Assembly: GCA_009760885.1 (NCBI GenBank)
Contig: CM019701.1
Coordinates: 36,470,697-36,534,696 of the forward strand
DNA: 64,000 nt
From: Achatina immaculata
Taxonomy: Eukaryota > Mollusca > Gastropoda > Stylommatophora > Achatinidae
Direction: 5' to 3'
Positions 47,401-57,109 of this stretch are shown here, piece by piece (positions within the stretch are counted from its first letter, which is position 1; every line of letters starts with the position of its first letter). The notes beneath the pieces are model-generated. The model saw nothing but the letters and a program-made list of their open reading frames with translations. It was not told the origin of the DNA and did no database searches. Position numbers and translations under genes: made by a program.

Positions 47401-50400
47401 TTGTTGGAATCTCATAAAAGGGATAATCTGGGGTATTTTAATATTTTGACCATTTGATTTAAAGCCCTTGGTATTTTTGTTGCACAAGAGTTCAATTGAA
47501 AGGTTAAGGTTGAGATGCTAAATTCCACAAGATGTCTGATTATTTCTATTAAATTATCCTTGACATGTTTGTAACAGAAAATTATTTTCAGAATGTCCAG
47601 TGAGTTTTCGTTTGAAGGTTGTAAACAGGTAGAATCACGGGTTGAGTGATTCTCGGGATGGAAACTTCGGGAAGATTTAGGGAAAGAATTAGCACATATT
47701 TAAGGAGTGAGAGGACAAGATTTTAGATATTGGATTATGATTTTGAGATTAGAATGAGTCTGAATTAAGTCTCGGTTGAGAATATGTTAGGATCATTGTT
47801 AGGCACGATTAGTTGAGAATGTGATTTTTCTAGCATATAGTGCACTGTGTTAGTGATTTTTGTCACATAATTGACTTGTGCATAGAATGCTCCTTTTGGA
47901 GACATTGTGAGATTGTTTCTTATTATGATTTCAGTAAAGAGTCAGGTAATTGTTAATGTCATAATGTCATGCATTTCTTTTCCTGTCATAACTTTGTTGA
48001 ACTAAAGAATGTGAAATTAGTTTTTTGGGATTTTTTTATAGACTTTTGGTCTATAGATTTTTTTGTGATGAGTGAGAGAATTCTGTGATCTTTTTTGATG
48101 CAGTAAGTGTGTACTCTTATGTTGTACTACATTTTTTGTATACTTATTGCTTTTATGTAGTGTGAGAATTGGGTTTTCTCTCTTTCCATTTGGCAAACTA
48201 GTTCTTGCCAAAAAGTGGATTAGCCAGAACTTTGTATAACGTTATCAATTGCCTCTCACCCTCACCTATCGTCACTCATTTTTTTCCATTAATAAAATGT
48301 GAGTTCATGTTATTCACACTGGACTTATTCTTCACACTGTTTGCTGTGTGTTGTCCTTGTTAGTATACTTCTATAGCAGAAGTTTCATCATAGTAATACA
48401 AATCTTTATAAGTATTGCCGTGTCTGTAACTACTAGTCACAGTAATAATGGACAGGTGCACAATACATGTATAAGTAATGCACGTCTACATGACTTAGCT
48501 TTCAAAAGACCTTTTTGGGGGGTCTGAGATGGCTCAGTTCATTAGTACGCTGTTCTCTCGTGGCTAGACGGCTGCTTGTCGTACCGGAGTCTGTGTTCGA
48601 ATCCCAGGTAATTTTCTTGTGATTTTCTTTCTCTCACGTCTCACTAAAGTGCTTTGTCTATGATTTTTTTTAGGTCTAATCCTACAAAATTGTGTTCTCT
48701 TACATTTACATTTTAAAGGCATTTATGTGTTTCTCAGCTGTTTTGTTAAGTGTCCACATCTCACAGGCATATGTTATGATGGGAAAGATGCATGCCCTTA
48801 AAAATCTTATTTTTGTAGATCAGTCTGTAGATCTCTCCACGGCATCTTTAGTTGTTTTATTTTTTTAAGAGCGATAGATGTCCTCCTTTTAATATCCCTT
48901 ATTGTATCTCCATTATTAGTTAGTGATCGCTGCTGGCGAGATTCTTCAGCTGCTGTGCATGGGCCGAAACTCATCCTGGCCAATGAAGAAAAATGCAATT
49001 AGGGTTACTGCGCGGTGCCATGGAAAAGGTGATAGAAAGGCTTACGTGAAGTTAAATAGGTATGGCCAGTAGTCTCGCGGTGAGGGCTACCTATATCATG
49101 GCACCTCTGCTCTAGAGGCTGGCCACGTCCTGTGTGCACCATAAATGGGATAATATGCCTAAACCAGCTTACCCCAGAGGTGAGACTCACTAGTGGTGAG
49201 GATTCGTCCTCTTCGGCAGGGACTCTTACCTGGTCACAGCCAAGAAGGGTGGTAACCACGACCACAGAACACTGAAGTCAGAGACACTGGACCAGTGCAG
49301 TCTAGATAGACAACCTCCTCTCACCCAGCCGGGATATATTCATATCCTAACCATGTTGAGGTTTCCGGTGGGAAAGTCCAACTCTAGGCTGAACTTGTGC
49401 AATGAAAACCATTGCCACCTCTGCTCTAGAGGCCGGCCACGTCCTGTATACACCAAAACTGGGATACTATGCCTAAACCAGCTCAACCCAGGGGTGAAAC
49501 TCACTAGTGGCGAGGATTCGTCCTCCTTGACAAAGGCTCCATCCTGGTCATCACCTGGAAGGATAGTGGCCACGACCACAAAACACTGAAGTCAGAGACA
49601 CTGGACTAGTGCAGTCTAGATAGACAACCTCCTCTCACTCTGCATGGATATATTCATATCCAAACCATGTTGAGGTTTTACGGTGAGTAAAGTCAAACTT
49701 GAGGCTGAACTGGTGCAACGAAAACCAGTGTCACGCAGTGCCAGTTCTGTGACCCGCCGAGGATATAGGCCCAAGCCCCATGATGCTCTGAGCCTCCATC
49801 CTAAATGAGACTATCACGAGGACCACAGGAGTAAATTCAGTAGGATCACGGGGTGATCTTGATGGTAGAAGCATGCAAAGAAGAAGTTAGTGATGATCTA
49901 AGATATTCAGAACTCTCCACCTCTTCCAATTTTTCCTCATTGATACATATTTCAGCTGCCTTGTTTGTTTTGTCAGTTGTCATCAATTTAGTTTTCTTTG
50001 CATTAAGATATAGGTTTTGTTCTTCGCGGTTCTTACAGCCTGACATAATTAGTTTCCCATTCCTTTAAGAGTCTGCCTTATAAAATATTATCTATTATTT
50101 TCCTCAAAGTGCACATGCCATTATACTTTTCAAGCCTTAGCGTCTTTAAAGTTTGCTCGTTTTTCTTTCTTGTCACTTTGACTTCCTCCTCATTTCTTCA
50201 CTTTTTCATTTTTTCAGCTTGTCGCTTTAATAGCAAAATGACTGTAGACTAAAGCAGTGTGCAGGATTTCTTCACTTGTGGTTTACTCTACAGTCTCAGA
50301 TTCTTTCCTTAATACTTTGTATTCTTGACTTTGTTCTTTGTGCTAGAAAAGCTAATTAAGAATGTGTTTTATATTGGTAAAATGTGGTGTTTATAATTGA

Positions 50401-51785
50401 ATTATATTTTTTTATTCCAGACATATTGTACAAGATACACCAATGGGTTTATTTCTGGACCAGTTCTTCACTGTTGCCAGTCAGTTTAATCCTCTTGGCC
50501 TCACAGATGAAGAGATTGGTCTCTTTACAGCTATTATCATGATATGTCCAGGTAGAAGCAGCTTCATTTGTTTTAATAAATGCTCAAGTAATTTGAAAAC
50601 TTACATTTGATGTGCATGAGTGGATGGAAGATGATGGCAATGATAACACTCACTAAATTTTTAAAATATTTGACCTGCCCAGTTTTCAGAAGCACAAAAT
50701 AAATCACAGGTAATATAGAAGAAATGATTAATGCTTAGAATCTTTTTTTTTTTTTTTAAATCTTCTTACCATGAAGCTATATGCGGCCAGAGGTGATACT
50801 GGCATTATACTTACATGTGCCAATGGTCATGGAAATACAGGCCTAACATTGTATCCCCAATATGCATTAATGACATGGAAATGGGGATTTTTACCTTACC
50901 TTTTACCATGAAGCTGTTGTGCATAATTTTGAGTATACCTAATAAGCTAGAATTTAAATATATTTATTTATGTCTACAGACCGACAAGGACTGAATAACC
51001 GCAGCACTGTTGATGTAATCCAGCAGCTTTTCTTACAGTCACTGTATCTGTTGTTGAAACAGACTCACAGAGGTAGGTTCTGACAGAATAAAATATTTAT
51101 TTCCCATGTCATTAAACAAGCTGTCTATGATCCTTTCTTTCAAATATCTTGATGCCTTTCCACTTTTGAAAAAGTAATAATTGAAAGAATTAACATAGTC
51201 ACTCGCAAATTAATTCAGGACCAACACAGAGGTAGGGCAGATGAGTGAACACCTTGTCTCGTGACCAAGGAGATGGACATATGTGGACCACATGATGAGA
51301 ACAAGCAATCAGAGAATCCCAAAACAAGCCATCAACTGGGACAAGCCAGAGAAGAAGAGATCAACCATATGAAACTCTAAAGAGAACATTTTTGAGAGAG
51401 GCCAGCTTAGAGGGCATAAAATCCCTTGACAAGGTTAAAGAACTCACTGAAAACATAAAAACTTGGTGAACTGCCATGTGAGCACTATGTGACATTTAAT
51501 GACATGGGAAGGATGTAAGATGTAAGATGGTGAATTAAATTTTTTGTAGCTGCAATGTTAAAGATTGTCTATTACTTCTACTACATTTTAGATGTGTAAA
51601 TCATATTTGTTAATTTTTCAGATGCTGATCAGACACTAAGTACACTAATTAATTTGCTGCCTGTTTTCCACAAAATCAATGAGGATCACTTAAAGTTTCT
51701 CAGAATGTTGAAAATGAAGTCACCAACTGAATTTGAGCAAAAATTTCCTCCTTTGCATAAGGAACTCTTTGACAGTACAAGTTAA
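38353..51785 (+). CDS. NR1-type nuclear receptor, nine exons (ligand-binding domain complete)
   Basis: Join of 38353-38412, 40084-40291, 41203-41327, 42285-42383, 45092-45238, 45789-46039, 50421-50551, 50980-51072 and 51622-51785. All introns are GT-AG and phases match throughout, giving 425 codons. Residues 1-164 are a polar Ser/Thr/Asn-rich hinge. Residues about 165-425 form a ligand-binding domain with the family signature FCTKLPGFPQLEQEDKIRLI (244-263; DK where most have DQ), LFTAIIMICPDRQGL, and an AF-2 helix LHKELF with Glu419 for coactivator binding. Closest in feel to NR1 receptors: the AF-2 resembles ROR/HR3 and the middle resembles PPAR/Rev-erb. Subgroup not determined; an invertebrate-specific NR1 group is possible. 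It would act in the nucleus as a ligand-regulated transcription factor or cofactor. No zinc-finger DNA-binding exon is seen. Either those exons lie outside the window (38353 then being internal, entered at CAG|G) or this is a DBD-less receptor or isoform. Confidence 0.85.
38731..38969. repeat. 33 bp minisatellite in intron 1, about 7 units
   Basis: Unit CCAACATGTGAGGTGCAGAG plus AAAATAGATGTGG, with a G/T variant at one site. Because 33 is divisible by three, frames stay open on both strands (11-residue repeats). These open frames are not taken as genes. Confidence 0.95.
39770..40035 (-). mobile_element. C-rich stretch and tRNA-like SINE
   Basis: Minus strand from 40033: GGCAGAGTGGCTTGCATGC (A-box like), then CCATGGTTCAGTCCCAG (B box). 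The body downstream is C/G-rich with poly-C runs at 39780-39791 and 39888-39899. Confidence 0.55.
40084..40291 (+). CDS. Nuclear receptor exon 2
   Basis: Acceptor ATTCACAG|AGT, donor CCAG|GTAAAA, leaving phase 1. Encodes the Ser/Pro/Thr-rich hinge (SILSPVLHHPGQT to STSPG). Confidence 0.75.
40440..40720. mobile_element. Dispersed repeat J, copy 1
   Basis: GTCACTGGGGACACTGACAG, AGAAGTGGGA and TATGGGTCACTGA blocks recur in the same order at 43365-43635. Class unknown. Confidence 0.6.
41203..41327 (+). CDS. Nuclear receptor exon 3
   Basis: Acceptor AATTAG|G, donor AAAGG|GTAAGT. The first two bases complete the split Gly. Encodes an Asn/Gly/Ser-rich segment (SSENQNNNNMTDNGGE). Confidence 0.7.
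41755..42010 (+). pseudogene. LINE family B 3' end in intron 3
   Basis: Reads WTYIGHMMGK, then a K(S/R)LDEVEKLTKNMKTW block, the family C-terminal tail, followed by GGCATGGGAAGGATGTAAGA and a TATAAGAAG tail. Confidence 0.75.
42285..42383 (+). CDS. Nuclear receptor exon 4
   Basis: Acceptor CTTTTAG|ACC, donor AAAG|GTAGTT, exactly 33 codons, phase 0. Encodes GVIEPLEAISTIHDTNANVM, a helix-forming hinge segment before the LBD. Confidence 0.75.
42490..42750 (-). mobile_element. tRNA-derived SINE S3
   Basis: Minus strand: a TTTAGAGGTTAGTGCACTCG A-box region, then AGGTCCCTTGTTTGATTTT as a weak B box. The body continues with GACCCCGGTGCT on the opposite reading. Confidence 0.5.
42765..43070 (-). pseudogene. 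LINE family B 3' end, inverted copy
   Basis: Reverse complement of the 41755-42010 family: AACGTCACATAGGACTC, CATCAAGGGATTTTATGCC and AACAATGTC blocks, with NPKTNYQVEH-coding sequence at 42955-42985. Confidence 0.75.
43365..43640. mobile_element. Dispersed repeat J, copy 2
   Basis: Same block order as 40440-40720 (CTGTTACTGGAGGTACCACAG, AGAAGTGGGA, TATGGGTCACTGA). A C-rich tract at 43630-43665 follows. Confidence 0.6.
43670..44680 (+). pseudogene. LINE family G reverse transcriptase, degraded, in intron 4
   Basis: Plus-strand frames give KRGIKQGCVLSPCLFNLYTE (box B intact), LITYANDTMLMTENHKDL (the YADD box with D to N), GLGINIRKTNVMVIS, KNTFNRMRKVFMSKQIS and SQLRYFGHVKK. Numerous stops. Upstream of box B only a remnant remains. 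Confidence 0.85.
45092..45238 (+). CDS. Nuclear receptor exon 5 (LBD helix 1)
   Basis: Acceptor ATCTCAG|GTA, donor AAATG|GTAAGT, 49 codons, phase 0. LLMDQVTNAIVEAHMSTT is the helix-1 segment usual for NR1 receptors. Confidence 0.85.
45789..46039 (+). CDS. Nuclear receptor exon 6 (LBD core signature)
   Basis: Acceptor CCTACAG|CCG, donor CCAG|GTAAAT, leaving phase 2. Encodes helices 3-6 with LPGFPQLEQEDKIRLIK and the following FEVMVTRFCLLVD, the most conserved LBD region. Confidence 0.95.
46140..46790 (-). pseudogene. LINE family F copy in intron 6
   Basis: The minus strand encodes SNISMEIRFRVLKCY-like sequence (here CNISMEIRFRVLKCYIEPIL), then FYGCEA, MWFIRRMLKVPW and RQARFIGHFLRR. Close to 22385-23075 in sequence and extent. 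Confidence 0.85.
46935..47225 (-). pseudogene. LINE family C 3' end, CAGT-type tail
   Basis: CAGTCAGTCAGTCATT tail followed by the family C C-terminal coding tail, broken after the KYFGH region. Confidence 0.75.
47226..48518. other. Intron sequence without recognised element
   Basis: AT-rich. A GTT triplet patch lies near 47222-47240. No domain found. Confidence 0.45.
48519..48710 (+). mobile_element. tRNA-derived SINE S2 in intron 6
   Basis: GATGGCTCAGTTCATTAGTA (A box), the CTCTCGTGGCTAGACGGCTG insert and GTGTTCGAATCCCAGGTAA (B box). The body matches 36655-36870 inverted. It joins an internal piece of LINE C at about 48705. Confidence 0.85.
48705..50070 (-). pseudogene. LINE family C internal fragment split by element X
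   Basis: Two parts, 48705-48927 and 49885-50070. They encode on the minus strand LYLNAKKTKLMTT, INEEKLEEVESSEYL and the following TNNGDTIRDIKRRTSIALKK. Removing element X and one copy of AGTTAGTGAT restores continuity with other family C copies. Confidence 0.85.
48928..49884 (+). mobile_element. Element X copy 3, inside LINE C, 10 bp TSD
   Basis: It is flanked by AGTTAGTGAT at 48918-48927 and 49885-49894. Sense strand is plus here, ending in AAAGAAGAA. It differs from copies 1 and 2 by a 314 bp tandem duplication (starts about 49102 and 49416, CACCTCTGCTCTAGAGG anchor). No long ORF. Confidence 0.85.
50421..50551 (+). CDS. Nuclear receptor exon 7
   Basis: Acceptor TATTCCAG|A, donor CCAG|GTAGAA. 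Encodes GLFLDQFFTVASQFNPLGLT and EEIGLFTAIIMICP, helices 7-8. Confidence 0.9.
50770..50915 (+). mobile_element. SINE-like fragment
   Basis: The CGGCCAGAGGTGATACTGG and TTTACCTTACCTTTTACC blocks resemble the body and 3' end of SINE S1. No promoter boxes are present. Confidence 0.35.
50980..51072 (+). CDS. Nuclear receptor exon 8
   Basis: Acceptor GTCTACAG|AC, donor AGAG|GTAGGT. Encodes DRQGLNNRSTVDVIQQ and the leucine-rich LFLQSLYLLLKQTH, helices 9-10. Confidence 0.9.
51262..51540 (+). pseudogene. LINE family B 3' end in intron 8
   Basis: Encodes MDICGPHDENKQSENPKTSH-like sequence and a FTENIKTW block, ending GGGAAGGATGTAAGATGTAA. Confidence 0.75.
51622..51785 (+). CDS. Nuclear receptor last exon (AF-2 and stop)
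   Basis: Acceptor TTTTTCAG|AT; stop TAA at 51783-51785. Encodes INLLPVFHKINEDHLKFLRM and the C-terminal FPPLHKELFDSTS with the AF-2 core. Confidence 0.95.
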
Positions 51786-51963
51786 ATGGTGATACACTTT
51801 TTGCCTCATTAATGTATAAGAACCTGTTTGGCTGTGGTCATATATAGTACCAGATCTGGGATAAAAAGTTTGTGCAGTTCTTATACAGAATGATGACAAT
51901 CTCATGAACAGTTTTACAGTGCAGTTGAGAGCAGCAGTTATTTTTTATAGTAATTATATAAGT

Positions 51964-51969
51964 AATAAA
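51964..51969 (+). terminator. Candidate polyadenylation signal AATAAA
   Basis: First AATAAA after the nuclear-receptor stop, 178 bp downstream. No clear GT-rich element follows, so the real 3' end may be further on. Confidence 0.4.
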
Positions 51970-52785
51970 CATCACTCACAATGGTAAAATGAATTTAATG
52001 AAACTTCATGATTTTAATGTCTAAGGCATGTTAGAATTTGGAGGAGTATTCATGTCATGAAATAGGTTTGAGTGTAAAACTTGACTGCATCATCTTTTCT
52101 AAATTATTTAGTACAGTGTATAAGTTACATTCAATAGCTGATGTCACAAGTAGCTAATATTTTTTATTTTAGATTGATTTTTTTAAAAAGTACACAAATC
52201 TATAAAAGGGTTATATTATAGCACTTATAAACTGAAGAAAAAAAACTACTGAATAATTAAATTTATTGCAAATTTGGATATTCTTCAATACTTTTTTAAA
52301 CAGGCTACAGAAGTTAATTTATTCATATTTTACTAGAGATACTGTTTTAGTCTAATTATGCAGATGTAGATTACTGATTACTGTCAGTTATGGATGATGT
52401 CTAAGCATTTGTAGTGTTTGTACAGGTGTTTGAATTTAACCACTTAAATGAATTTAAGTAGTATATCTGTATACATACATTGCCTCCCTTTTTTCACGAT
52501 ACACAATCAACATACACATTCAACAAAATAGTTTTTAATTTTCTCATTTGGTGATGAATGTCAGTAGCTGATCACAAGAGATGACTAAAGCTAAAGTTAT
52601 TCATTATTAAGTGTGTGAGATGGCTTGAAAAGTTATAAATCCACCATATTTGTTTCATGAAAAAGGTGAAGCAGAGTAATAAGATTATTTGATTTTCTGA
52701 AATGGTTTAAATTTACAGTTCAAGACATATGAGATCACCAAAATAGCAGAAGATGGACAGGATAAAATGCATTTCAATAATTTAA
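51970..52785. other. 3' flank of the receptor gene, possibly 3' UTR
   Basis: AT-rich, with no repeat or ORF recognised. Confidence 0.4.
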
Positions 52786-52985
52786 ATGGGCGACTGAGTG
52801 GTGAAGTGGTTAGTGCACTAGTCTCATGGCAAAGGTTGGTAGTTAACAGATGTAGAAATGAGTACCTGGCTACTTTTGGAACTGGGAAAAGAAAAGTAGC
52901 CACATATGATGCTGACCACATTATCCTCTAGCATACCGACATGTCAAGGAAAATATTAACACTGCCTTTACCTTATCTAAGAATG
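52786..52985 (+). mobile_element. tRNA-derived SINE S1
   Basis: GAAGTGGTTAGTGCACTAGT A-box region with a degenerate B box, then the S1 body (TTTTGGAACTGGGAAAAGAA, GTCAAGGAAAATAT) and a CCTTTACCTTATC end. Confidence 0.75.
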
Positions 52986-53169
52986 TAAGTAGTCATTTTA
53001 TTTTCATCCACAACAAAACATGATATGAAAGAAAACAAAAACAGAAATACAAATAGTACTTAAACAGCCAAGTGGTTTTCTAGAAAATTGACTGGTTTTT
53101 TTTATATGGCATAGAAGACTGAGAAAAGACATGTAATACAAGCCTGAGAATACTGATATGTTGCACTGA

Positions 53170-53233
53170 GTACCTACAGGAGTGCTGCTAGGGAGGCAAA
53201 GTTCCGCAAGGGACATGCAAATGAATGAATGAA
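53170..53233 (+). mobile_element. 64 bp LINE family C insertion with 8 bp TSD
   Basis: Only the last bases of family C (GTACCTACAGGAGTGCTG... to AATGAATGAATGAA) lie between TGCACTGA at 53162-53169 and 53234-53241. Confidence 0.85.
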
Positions 53234-53241
53234 TGCACTGA

Positions 53242-53450
53242 TTATTAAGGAACACAATCTGCTAAAACAGCATTCATATACAGAAAAAATGGCACAGAAC
53301 CAAATGAATAATAATAGACAGAAAATGTACAGATGAAACTGAGTATTACTGCAAAGGCAATTTATACTTACATTTTTTAAAAAATCCTTTAGTTTCTTGA
53401 CTAGATGCTAAAGACAGCTACTGAGCACTAAAGATTGTTGTTGAACACTA
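53242..53450. other. Short unannotated spacer
   Basis: No feature recognised. Confidence 0.4.
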
Positions 53451-54530
53451 TCTTCTTCTTCTTCTTACATCCTTTCTGTGCCGTTAAACATCACATAGGG
53501 CTCGCATGGTAGCTTGCTGAGATATCCTGTTTTTAGTGAGCTTCATCAAGGGATGTTATTCCCACTAAACTGGCCTCTCATAACAATGTCATCTTTAGAG
53601 TTTCACATGGTTGACCTCTTTTTCTTTGGCTTTTTGTGTTCCACTTGATAGTTTGTTTCAGGATTCTCTGGTTGTTTCTTCTCAGCACATGACCAACACA
53701 TGTCCATCTTCTTTTTCTGATCACCCATGAGACAGATTGTTGTTTGCTCATCTGTTTTATTTCTGCGTTGTTCTTGAATTTGTTTCATTTTATACCGAGT
53801 ATTTTCCTGAGGCATTTGTTTTCAAAAGAGTCTAATTTCTTGTCTATTTCTTTAGTTTTCCAGCTTTCACGTGCATAAATGAGGGTGGATATTACATTTG
53901 AATTGAATAATCTTAACTTGGTTTTTGTGCTGATAACAAATAATCCATACTACAAGAACTTAATATTGAAGAAGGCTGGCTAGTAAAGAGGATTAAATAA
54001 AGAAAACTTAAATATTTTGAACACATTAAACATCATGATAATCTAGAGAAGACCATCTTGGAAGGGGACATATTGGGAAAAAGAAAGAGAGGAAGACCAA
54101 GATGAAGATGGCTGCAAGACACTGTTGATGATCTGCAAATGGATGCATCAGCAACTGGCCATCTTGCTTACAACCAAGAGGCCTACAGGAGTGCTGTTAG
54201 GGACATGCAAATGAATGAATGAACTTTTGAATGCCATATAATCTCAGGATTCTTGATGGTCAATGCTGCTTTTGCAATTTGAATTCTAACTTCTTTTCAT
54301 GTGTCACCATCCTGGTCTATATAGCTGCCGAGATATGCAAATTGGTTTACTTCTTCAACAGCTGTTCCTTCTATGTATATTTTTCCTTCATGGTTAATGA
54401 AAAGTTTCATTATTTTTGTTTTTTCCTTGTTAATTTCAAGTCCTATTTTACTAGCCATTGAAGACAGGGTACATAGTATTGTACTATCTTTTATACTATA
54501 TATCATACTACATAGTATTGTACATCTATA
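53451..54530 (-). pseudogene. LINE family B copy split by LINE C
   Basis: Starts with a TTC-repeat (GAA in sense) tail, then the 3' coding tail. It resumes after 54226 with VEEVNQFAYLGSYIDQDGDT and a LEINKEKTKIMK block. 53938-54223 is a plus-strand family C insert. The 36885-37715 copy shows the uninterrupted target. Confidence 0.85.
53938..54223 (+). pseudogene. LINE family C inserted into LINE B
   Basis: Encodes LNIEEGWLVKRIK, KRKRGRPR and the GAATGAATGA tail. Only an AAC-sized duplication is visible at the junctions. Confidence 0.8.
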
Positions 54531-54752
54531 ATACTGAACACTATAGAGTCCTTATTATTCTAACTTGCTGGACATTGGCAGTTAATGAGCAAAGATGGAA
54601 AAGTTTGAAACAGTGGGGAAATGATTCTTAAGAAAGAGTCGAAACACTTTGAACAGTTGGTAAAATTAAGTCAGTTCCAGAACAAAATTCAATAATCAGG
54701 AGTTTTATATAAAGATACTTATAATTCTTTGAACAGGTCATCAGAGAGAAGT

Positions 54753-56058
54753 CTTCTTCTTCTTTGTTCGCTTCTACCACCAAAACCGCACTGTGATCCT
54801 ACTGAATTTACGCCTGTAGTCCTCGTTAGGTCCCGCGGTCTCCTGTGTGGTCCCCGAAAGGACCACACGAGATCCACGAGAGGACCACAAGGGGTTCAGA
54901 GTATCGCAGGGCTTTAGCCTGTATTCTTGGTGGGTCTCTGAAGCGGATTGCGTGACACCGTGGTTTTCGTTGCACCAGTTTATTCTAGAGTTGGACTTTC
55001 TCACCGGAAGACCTCGACGTGTTTAGGATATCAGTGCATCCCCGCTGGGTGAGAGGCGGTAGCCCACCTAGGCCAGAGTTGGACCTTCTCATCGGAAAAC
55101 CTCGACGTGTTTTGAGATACCTGTGTATCACCGCCGGGTGAGAGGTGGTTGCCCATCCAGTCCAGAGTTGGACTTTCTCACTGGAAGACCTCAGAGTGAT
55201 TAGGATATGCATACATCCCCGCAAGGTGAGAGGTGGTTGTCTATCTAGACTGCCCTGGTCCAGTGTCTCCGACTTCAGCATTTTGCGGTCGTGGCCGCTA
55301 CCTTTCCTAGTTGTGTCCAGGAGGACGAATCCTTGCCACTAGTGACTTCCACCCCTGGGTTGAGCTGGTTTAGGCATATTATCCCAGTATGGGTGTGTCT
55401 GAGACGTGACCGACCTCTACAGCAGAGGTACTGTGACATGCGTAGCCTTCAAGATTCACCCCTGGTGTGAGCCGGTTTAGGCAAAATTCACCAGTATGGG
55501 TGTATATCAGGCGTTACCGACCTCTAGAGCGGAGGTGGCATGACATGTCTAGCCATCAAGTTCCACCCCTGGTGTGTGCTGGTTTAGGCATATTTCACCA
55601 GTGTAGGTGTATTTCGGATGTGGCCGGCCTCTAGAGCAGAGGCGCCGTGGTATGTATAGCTCTCGCAGCGATACTACTGGACATACCGATTAAACTTCAC
55701 TTTATCCTTTCCACCACCTTTTCACATCGGCACCGCACAGCAACCTTTATTTTTTTTCCGCATTTTCTTCCTTGACCGGGAGGAGCTTCACTCCACGCGC
55801 GGCATTCGAAGAGTCTCGCCAGCAATGTCTTAACCTCTGGGACAAGCCGGTTCATGCATTTCACCCGATATGACTGCACTCAGGACGTGGCCAACCTCCA
55901 GACCAGAGGTGCCGTGATTTGACTGTTTGCTTCGCTTTAGCCTTTCTACCACCTTTTCCGCAGTGATGCTGTGCGGCAACCCCATTTGAACCTTTCTTCA
56001 TTGGCCGGGAGGAGCACCGCTCCACGCACGGCAGCTGAAGAATCTCGCCAACAGTGGT
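54753..56058 (-). mobile_element. Element X copy 2, 9 bp TSD
   Basis: GAGAGAAGT at 54744-54752 and 56059-56067. Closely similar to 20076-21440 throughout, with the same 88 bp and 107 bp modules, but lacks the outermost about 120 bp of copy 1 at the 5' (high-coordinate) side. The GAA-rich tail is at the low-coordinate side. Confidence 0.9.
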
Positions 56059-56067
56059 GAGAGAAGT

Positions 56068-57109
56068 AATTACAGGGACACTTCTACACCCTCTGGTGTA
56101 TTGACAGAAGGAAAACAATGGTGAAAAATGCCAGACCCCATTATGTGCCTTACTGGCTAAAACTTGTATCAAAAAGAAGCTGAATCTTCACATTAATATA
56201 CAATGCTAAATATCTGAAAGAGTATATAAACTGAACTTGAGTGTTATGGAAAGCAAATTAATTGTGATCATAAAAACTGCCAACAGTTTGCAAAATTTCC
56301 CTTGGTTCACAAATGATCAATATTATTAGCGCACCATAGAGATTCAAAATAATATTTGTATTTCACTGTCGCAAGCATATTTGTATTTCATTGTTGTAAA
56401 GCTCCCAAAAGGCATAAAAGTTTTTGTACACCTATTCTGGTCCAGTTCATTTAGTTTATCATATAATGTATCATGCTGAAGTACTTACAATGTTTTGGAA
56501 ACACTCATTGTTTTTCATATTTATCACATTGTTCCATAATTTTATAGATTTTTTTTGTCAAGGCATGCACACTCCATATTTTACACATAGATTCTGTTAT
56601 TAATGTACGTTGTTTCCAGCATTAAAACAATAAATCACGATGGATATTAATTACAGAAGAAACTGAGTCACATGTTTTGTTTCATTGTCATCTTGGAAGC
56701 TATAAACATATGAGTCTGGTTTGGGACTCGGGTATTTTTTTCTGCATAAGCAGCATAAGCTGGAGCAAACTTAAAATAAAAGTGGCAAAATTACTTCTGT
56801 GTACACATAATGTAAATCTGATGACAATCAGAATATGATTGCAGCATCAGAAATATAGCTCAAGTGTGTAAAGTCTTAAGTTTTTTTCCCTTTTCTTTTC
56901 TTTTTTTTCCTTTCCTTTTCTTTTTTTTTTTTTTTTAACAAGAGGGTAGTTTTGGTTTTTCTCAATGATTTTGTAAAAAGCTTTAATAGTGTATATAGAG
57001 AAAACATGTGGGAAATTTTGACAGCTTATGAAAACCAAACCATCTTTTAAAACTAATTAAAAGTCTATACACCATTTTCACTTGTAATGTTGGTCAAATC
57101 CATATAACT
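56068..57109. other. Unannotated, with polypyrimidine tract
   Basis: Pure T/C stretch at about 56881-56937. AATAAA at about 56629. No coding domain. Confidence 0.5.

Noticed and set aside
56847..57038. Lys-rich minus-strand ORF
   Set aside because: Translation of the polypyrimidine tract.
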